Below are positions 7,313 to 10,760 of a stretch of 10,760 nucleotides of DNA, piece by piece. The first letter of the stretch is position 1; each line of letters starts with the position of its first letter. The notes under the pieces are model-generated. The model had not been told where the DNA came from. It did no database searches and saw only the letters and a program-made list of their open reading frames with translations. The stretch spans positions 1-10,760 of the forward strand of contig JASHUC010000217.1 of the NCBI GenBank assembly GCA_030040235.1, read 5' to 3'. The DNA comes from Gammaproteobacteria bacterium (lineage in GTDB: Bacteria > Pseudomonadota > Gammaproteobacteria > Steroidobacterales > Steroidobacteraceae). A program made the position numbers and the translations under genes.

Positions 7313-7683
7313 TGGAGAAGGATCCCGCCATCTACATCCGTCATATCCTCGAGGCCATCGCCAACATCGGCGAAGACACCGCCGGCTACAACTTCGAGAA
7401 GTTTCGTACCGACCGGCGTGCGCGACAGCTGGTCGAACGGAATCTCGAGATCATTTCAGAGGCTAGCCGACGCCTTCCAGCCGAGCTGAAAGGCCAGGAG
7501 CCGTCCATCCAGTGGCAAGCCATCGCCGGTATCGGCAACATTCTGCGCCACGATTATCACGAGACCTATCCGACCGTTCTCTGGGAGACCTGCATGAAGG
7601 ACCTGAAGCCGCTCAAAGACGCAATTGGCCATATCGCTACCAGAGTCGGTGCCGTGCGGCGCCGGAAGGCGAAACGCACGTAG
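7312..7683 (+). CDS. HEPN domain protein (DUF86-like), predicted toxin
   Basis: This 123-residue, mostly helical protein has the pattern of DUF86/HEPN proteins: DPAIYIRHILEAIANIG at the start, then RTDRRARQLVERNLEIISEA, then the motif region around 71-83 followed by LWETCMKDLKPLKDAI. HEPN toxins are RNases with an R-x4-H-x-Y motif. Here the motif reads GNILRHDY (75-82): His80 and Tyr82 are kept, but the usual Arg position holds Gly75 and an Arg (R79) sits directly before the His. It may belong to a variant subgroup or be altered in activity. The partner MNT gene is directly upstream with a one-base overlap, the normal HEPN/MNT arrangement. The C-terminal tail is basic (RRRKAKR). Toxicity and RNase activity are inferred. 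Confidence 0.87.
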   Translation: MEKDPAIYIRHILEAIANIGEDTAGYNFEKFRTDRRARQLVERNLEIISEASRRLPAELKGQEPSIQWQAIAGIGNILRHDYHETYPTVLWETCMKDLKPLKDAIGHIATRVGAVRRRKAKRT

Positions 7684-8162
7684 CCTGCTCCGCTAACGCC
7701 GTCGGGTAGTTGAATTCGCCAGCCTGCCAGCCATCGTCCGGGTCGAGGAAGTTTCCCCAGACCGCCCAGCGGGAGCGGTCGGGCCTGATCGCGCTGAACA
7801 CCCAGACGGCGGCGACCCCGAGAGGCGGAATAACCAGCTCCGACGGCGCGGACTTCCTTGAGCTGCGTCGGAGCGAACGATTGAGTTCCATCTCTCACCC
7901 ACGTCGCGACGGCGTCGTAGTCCTCGTCCTCGCAGTGAGCCGCGCCGAATTTCTGACCCGTTACTTCGCTCACTCCGTAGCAGAACAGGCATGCCTGCCG
8001 CAGCTCGCGGACGTTGCGGAGGTCGTTCGTCCGCATGCGTTTCGCCCGCGGGTCTACGTCGGCCGAAGCGATCGAGCGCTCGATCGTCGCCATGTCCAAG
8101 AGGACCGGCCGAGGGTCTTTGTAGCGCAGCCGACTGAAGGTTCGCAGGTTGATCTGGTGCAT
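7637..8162 (-). pseudogene. Broken conserved hypothetical gene (frameshift with internal deletion)
   Basis: From ATG 8162 (or 8093, at MATIERSIASADVDP) the frame reads like a real protein to about 7851, with TNDLRNVRELRQACLF and a stretch ending TQSFAPTQLKE. It then becomes low-complexity Arg/Gly/Pro sequence. A different minus-strand frame takes over at that point: SAPSELVIPPLGVAAVW, FSAIRPDRSRWAVWGNFL and GEFNYPTA, to a stop at 7637. Both halves resemble one family of uncharacterised proteins that I recall by style but cannot name; in it a segment of about 40 residues lies between the two halves. So a deletion that also shifts the frame probably occurred near 7850. No function can be given. 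It is convergent with the HEPN gene, and its remnant tail overlaps that gene's 3' end. Confidence 0.6.
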
Positions 8163-8411
8163 GCGCGAAAATCGTAGCCGACGTCAACCACAGACCTTTC
8201 CCTTTTTGCTCACTTCGCTACAGCCTACTTCGGCCGAGAGACCGGTGCCAGTCCGAGCGCATCGGGGCGAAAGCGGCACTCCGGCCACACAGTCGGCGAT
8301 TTGGTATTCCCGGAAGTCGACGTTCACAACGTTCAATCGATGACTGGATGTTGTTTATTGACGCCTAGCTACTTTCTGGCGCAAAAATGACGCGCCTTTC
8401 TGCGGCGATTT

Positions 8412-8432
8412 CCGGCGCCGCGCCGGCGTTTT
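8412..8432 (+). terminator. Possible GC-rich hairpin followed by TTTT
   Basis: CCGGCGC-C-GCGCCGG (8412-8426) is a perfect palindrome that can fold as a five-bp stem with a five-base loop. It is followed by CGTTTTC. It may act as a weak terminator shielding the insertion sequence from outside transcription. GC-rich palindromes are common in such DNA, so the call is weak. Confidence 0.25.
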
Positions 8433-8473
8433 CTGCACGAGCGTACCTGATCCAAAGGCGTGAAGACATCTGG

Positions 8474-8498
8474 AGCACCGCGGCGGATGCGCGGTGCT
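8474..8498 (+). repeat. Nine-bp inverted repeat upstream of the IS genes
   Basis: AGCACCGCG and CGCGGTGCT form a perfect nine-bp stem around a seven-base loop, 37 bases before the DUF6788-type start codon. Hairpins near the ends of insertion sequences can block read-through translation or mark subterminal transposase sites. Which applies here cannot be decided from sequence. Confidence 0.45.
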
Positions 8499-8534
8499 TG
8501 ACGAGACGGCGCTGTGCTGTTACCTTAAGACTCT

Positions 8535-8894
8535 ATGAGTAGTAAGGATAAGCGCCTCCACGAGCTCGAAGACGCGGCGGCCTCGATGGTGCAGGGGTCG
8601 CTGTCGGAGTCGACGCGCCAATGCGGGGACCCCTCCTGCGCCTGCGCGCACGACCCAGCTTATCGCCACGGTCCGCACCTTTATTTCCGCTACAAGTCCG
8701 AGGGCAAGGTGCATTCGGTGTATGTGCCGAGCGAACTGGGTGAGACGATGCGCGAGGCGCAGGCCGCTTGGCATGAGTTCCAGCAGATCGGGGCGGAGAT
8801 TTCCGCAGAGAACCGCGAGCGACTTTTGAGCTCGCTCGAGCGCGAGAAGCAGCTGGTGCGTGCCCAGCGCTCGCGCAAGCAGGGGAAAGGCTGA
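8535..8894 (+). CDS. DUF6788-like IS accessory protein
   Basis: The 119-residue protein begins with a helical stretch and then has a compact Cys motif, RQCGDPSCACAHDP (C30, C35, C37), followed by HGPHLYFRYKSEGKVHSVYVP. It ends in a charged helix rich in Arg, Lys and Glu. This matches the small DUF6788-type proteins that are encoded directly ahead of ISNCY-family transposases. The Cys cluster could bind zinc and so nucleic acid, but its role is not known to me. The stop at 8894 lies one base before the likely TTG start of the transposase, so the two genes form one unit. The gene itself appears intact. Its ribosome-binding site is weak (TTAAGA). Confidence 0.75.
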   Translation: MSSKDKRLHELEDAAASMVQGSLSESTRQCGDPSCACAHDPAYRHGPHLYFRYKSEGKVHSVYVPSELGETMREAQAAWHEFQQIGAEISAENRERLLSSLEREKQLVRAQRSRKQGKG

Positions 8895-8895
8895 G

Positions 8896-9591
8896 TTGAT
8901 CGAGCCCTCGTGTCCGCAGATTTCCTTCGCCGAGGGCCTGATCGATGAGGAAGTGGGTCCCTTGTGGGAGGAGTGGATGCGCCAGGTCGATCAGCTGCTC
9001 GCCGATCGGCAGCTGGTGCAGATCGTCTACGAAGCTCTCGCCCGGCGCTGGCCGAACAGCCGCACCCGCGGGCTGCCGGCAACCCCGGCGGAGGTCGTGT
9101 TGCGGCTGCTGCTGCTCAAGCACATGCGCAACTGGAGTTATCGGGTGCTCGAGCGCGAGGTGCGCGCGAACCTGGTGTACCGGCAGTTCACGCGAGTGGG
9201 AGCTGAGAAGGTTCCCGATGCCAAGACCCTCGGTCGGCTGGCCCTGGCGCTCGGCCCCGAGATCATCGAGCAGATCCATCGGCGAGTGATCGCCATTGCG
9301 TGCGAGAAGGGCATCGTGCGCGGCCGGCGGCTGCGGGTGGACACCACGGTGGTGGAGACCGACATCCATTACCCGACCGACAGCCCGTTGCTCGGCGATG
9401 GGGTGCGGGTGCTGACTCGTGCCATGAAGCGCATCACTGAGATTGCCGGCCGCGCGGGCACACGCCTTCGTGATCGCACCCGCGCCGTGGGTTATCAAGT
9501 CAGGCAGATCGCCCGCTCGAGCCGCAGCCGCGTGCCCCAGGGTCAGGAGCGCCTGAAGGTCTGCTACCGCAAGCTCCTGTACCACAGCTGA
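8896..9591 (+). pseudogene. ISNCY-family transposase, C-terminally truncated
   Basis: From TTG 8896 the 231 codons match the N-terminal half of ISNCY-family transposases: IEPSCPQISFAEGLI at the start, VLRLLLLKHMRNWSYRVLE (about 68-86), VPDAKTLGRLALALGPEI (106-123), and the first catalytic Asp in RVDTTVVETDIHYPTDS (D149), then LLGDGVRVLTRAMK. Similarity ends at YRKLL and the frame stops three codons later at 9591. Relatives are about twice as long, so the rest of the catalytic domain and the right end of the element are gone. TTG 8896 is preferred because AAAGG lies five bases before it; GTG 8860 would overlap the upstream gene. The element cannot move by its own transposase. Confidence 0.82.
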
Positions 9592-9710
9592 CCAAGCCAG
9601 GCGGCCTCGGGGCAGTAGTTCTCCCTACCGCCATTTTCCGACCTCGTCGAAAACATACCGATGGGTAGTCGCGGGCTCGGCTAGGCGAAGTAGACCCGGA
9701 CGGATATTGA

Positions 9711-9752
9711 AAAGGGGAGCGCCGGCAGCGCACGAAGCGCTCTGCCGGCGCT
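9711..9752 (-). terminator. Intrinsic terminator of the alpha/beta hydrolase gene
   Basis: AGCGCCGGCAG (9718-9728) and CTGCCGGCGCT (9742-9752) form a perfect 11-bp stem; the 13-base loop can itself fold further. Read on the minus strand, the hairpin begins 13 bases after the stop codon of the hydrolase gene and is followed by CCCCTTTTC. The T-run is short, so termination may be partial. Confidence 0.6.
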
Positions 9753-9765
9753 GTCGCTGACGAAC

Positions 9766-10476
9766 TTACTTCGTCGTAACGCTCTTTGCCGCGTTTTTGA
9801 TCAACTGGGCGACGGCTTCCGCCTGCGAAACGTAGATCGCGTGGCTGCCCTTCACCTCGACGACGCTGGAACCCGCTCGCTTCGACATGGAGCGCTGCGC
9901 GGGTGGAGGGATCATTCGATCATCCGTTGAGACAAGATACCAGCTCGGTTTGGTCCGCCAGGCTGGCTGCGTCACCGCCCCATTGAGGGCATCGACGCCC
10001 CAGGGTACCTGCGAGTTCGCCATGAATTCCGCCTTCTCCGGCGCCACGTCAGCCGCAAAGCTGGCGGCGAACTTGCCCCTGTCGAGCAACAGGAAGCCCT
10101 GCTGCGGTGGGAGGATCGGGGGAACTGGCGCACCCGGGGGAGCGTCCTTGATGATCGAGCCCACCGATTCGCCACGGTCCGGCGCAAAGGCAGCGATGTA
10201 GACCAGGCCCGCAACGCTCGGGTCGTTGCCGGCTTCGGTGATGACCGCTCCGCCGTAGGAATGGCCCACCAGAATCACCGGGCCCTTCCGGTCCGCGATG
10301 ACGCGTTTGGTCGCGGCCACATCGTCGGCGAGTGAGGTGGTCGGATTCTGCACGATGCCCACGTCATAGCCGTCCTTCCGAAGAATCCGGTAGACCTCCT
10401 CCCAGCCCGAACCGTCGACGAACCCGCCGTGAACCAAAACGATCGCCGCGCGAGCGGGACTGTTGTTGTTGAGCAT
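9766..10476 (-). CDS. Alpha/beta hydrolase (esterase-like)
   Basis: The 236-residue protein is a small cytosolic alpha/beta hydrolase with no signal peptide. The oxyanion motif VLVHGGFVDGSGW (13-25) is followed by the nucleophile elbow GHSYGG (Ser73). The acid is in STDDRMIPP (D185 or D186) and the His in GSHAIYVSQ (H212). This pattern is that of the AB-hydrolase-6 / EstC-like group, which includes esterases and plant methyl-esterase relatives. The substrate cannot be predicted. GGAG lies about ten bases before the ATG, a clear ribosome-binding site. A hairpin terminator follows the stop. It is divergent from a LysR-family gene with a 138-bp AT-rich spacer between them, so regulation by that LysR protein is likely. 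Confidence 0.92.
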   Translation of the reverse strand: MLNNNSPARAAIVLVHGGFVDGSGWEEVYRILRKDGYDVGIVQNPTTSLADDVAATKRVIADRKGPVILVGHSYGGAVITEAGNDPSVAGLVYIAAFAPDRGESVGSIIKDAPPGAPVPPILPPQQGFLLLDRGKFAASFAADVAPEKAEFMANSQVPWGVDALNGAVTQPAWRTKPSWYLVSTDDRMIPPPAQRSMSKRAGSSVVEVKGSHAIYVSQAEAVAQLIKNAAKSVTTK

Positions 10477-10570
10477 GGCAATTCTCCAAGATGTGATGTG
10501 TATCGTTCCATGCGTCCGACTGTCATTCGTCAGAGCTCATGGCCACTCTTCTACGCCTCTCTGCTATGAA

Positions 10571-10611
10571 TCTGAAGTTCAGAGTACTCAATAAATTATG
10601 ATAAAGTATCA
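10571..10611. promoter_or_regulatory. Cluster of palindromes in the hydrolase/lysR spacer
   Basis: Three close inverted repeats lie in the divergent spacer: TCTGAA-G-TTCAGA (10571-10583), GAGTACTC (10582-10589) and TGATA-AAG-TATCA (10599-10611). LysR-type regulators bind T-N11-A sites with imperfect dyad symmetry in just such spacers, and the first repeat has that length. The last one ends three bases before the lysR start codon, where binding could repress lysR itself. The spacer is far richer in A+T than its surroundings. Confidence 0.5.
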
Positions 10612-10614
10612 ATA

Positions 10615-10760
10615 ATGGACGTTAGCACCCGGCAGCTGCGTGCCTTTCGGCTGGTGGCGCAGCATCGCAACTTCACCCGTGCTGCCGAGGCGCTCTTCAT
10701 CACGCCATCGGGACTCAGTGTGCTGATCCGAGAGCTCGAGGGTCGCGTCGGATTTCGGCT
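10615..10760 (+). CDS. LysR-family transcriptional regulator, N-terminal part only
   Basis: The frame from ATG 10615 reads MDVSTRQLRAFRLVAQHR, then FTRAAEALFITPSGLSVLIRELE, to the right edge. This is the winged helix-turn-helix of LysR-type regulators: the helix pair AAEALFITPSGLSVLIRELE is the signature, with Pro-Ser-Gly-Leu-Ser in place of the common Pro-Gln-Pro-Ala-Ser. Only the first 48 codons are present; the effector domain (about 200 more residues) lies outside. No good ribosome-binding site is seen. The divergent hydrolase gene is the likely target. Confidence 0.9.
   Translation, partial: MDVSTRQLRAFRLVAQHRNFTRAAEALFITPSGLSVLIRELEGRVGFR

Larger units (their letters stand above)
8163..8534. 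other. Non-coding stretch before the insertion sequence
   Basis: I see no gene here. It should contain the left end of the ISNCY-type element that encodes the next two genes, but since the right end of that element is lost the terminal repeat cannot be identified by comparison. Two hairpins are present, at 8412-8426 and 8474-8498. Confidence 0.4.

Noticed and set aside
8533..9585. Open frame of 350 codons on the minus strand
   Set aside because: It lies opposite the DUF6788-like gene and the transposase, both recognised on the plus strand; it has no domain signature.
9592..9717. Tail of a second mobile element after the transposase
   Set aside because: A short plus-strand frame looked vaguely transposase-like, but no motif supports it. 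I see only the terminator hairpin nearby.
5858..10760. Second copy of the tRNA-Cys 3' end (attR)
   Set aside because: I looked downstream for the T-arm and acceptor sequence and found no convincing copy within the window; the right end may be lost or lie outside.
1..10760. CRISPR array or riboswitch
   Set aside because: No regularly spaced repeats and no recognisable riboswitch core were seen on reading the sequence.

Overview
The base composition is high in G+C. The gene set is proteobacterial: an S46 dipeptidyl peptidase and a DPP-IV-type S9 peptidase, a P4-type integrase beside a tRNA, and a LysR regulator. I would guess a gammaproteobacterium of the Xanthomonadales, Nevskiales or Steroidobacter type, but this is inferred from gene content and style and no marker gene proves it.

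Left part (1-5585), chromosomal backbone: a class V, PLP-dependent aminotransferase runs off the left edge on the minus strand (1-943). An exported S46 dipeptidyl peptidase diverges from it (1118-3190, plus). It meets tail to tail, with a 65-bp overlap, an exported S9B (DPP-IV-like) peptidase on the minus strand (3126-5540). The two peptidases have complementary predicted P1 preferences (bulky/hydrophobic against Pro/Ala) and probably act together on extracytoplasmic peptides.

Middle part (5809-9591), an eroded integrated element: a tRNA-Cys(GCA) gene is followed by an integration-type regulatory stretch (an 18-bp palindrome and three TGGGGTAT repeats) and by a P4-family tyrosine integrase that has lost its core-binding region and its C-terminal catalytic half. 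Directly behind the integrase remnant is an intact two-gene operon with its own promoter and operator-like palindrome. Its first gene is a protein fusing a ParD-like ribbon-helix-helix domain to a complete MNT nucleotidyltransferase domain (6863-7312). Its second gene, overlapping by one base, is a HEPN (DUF86-like) protein with a variant active-site motif (7312-7683). This looks like a HEPN/MNT toxin-antitoxin module whose antitoxin also carries a DNA-binding repressor domain, and it is the most interesting item in the window. A broken conserved hypothetical gene (7637-8162, minus) and a truncated ISNCY-type insertion sequence (8535-9591) follow.

Right part (9711-10760): an alpha/beta hydrolase on the minus strand, ending in a hairpin terminator, is divergent from a LysR-family regulator cut by the right edge. 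The AT-rich 138-bp spacer between them holds several small palindromes, which suggests that the regulator controls the hydrolase.
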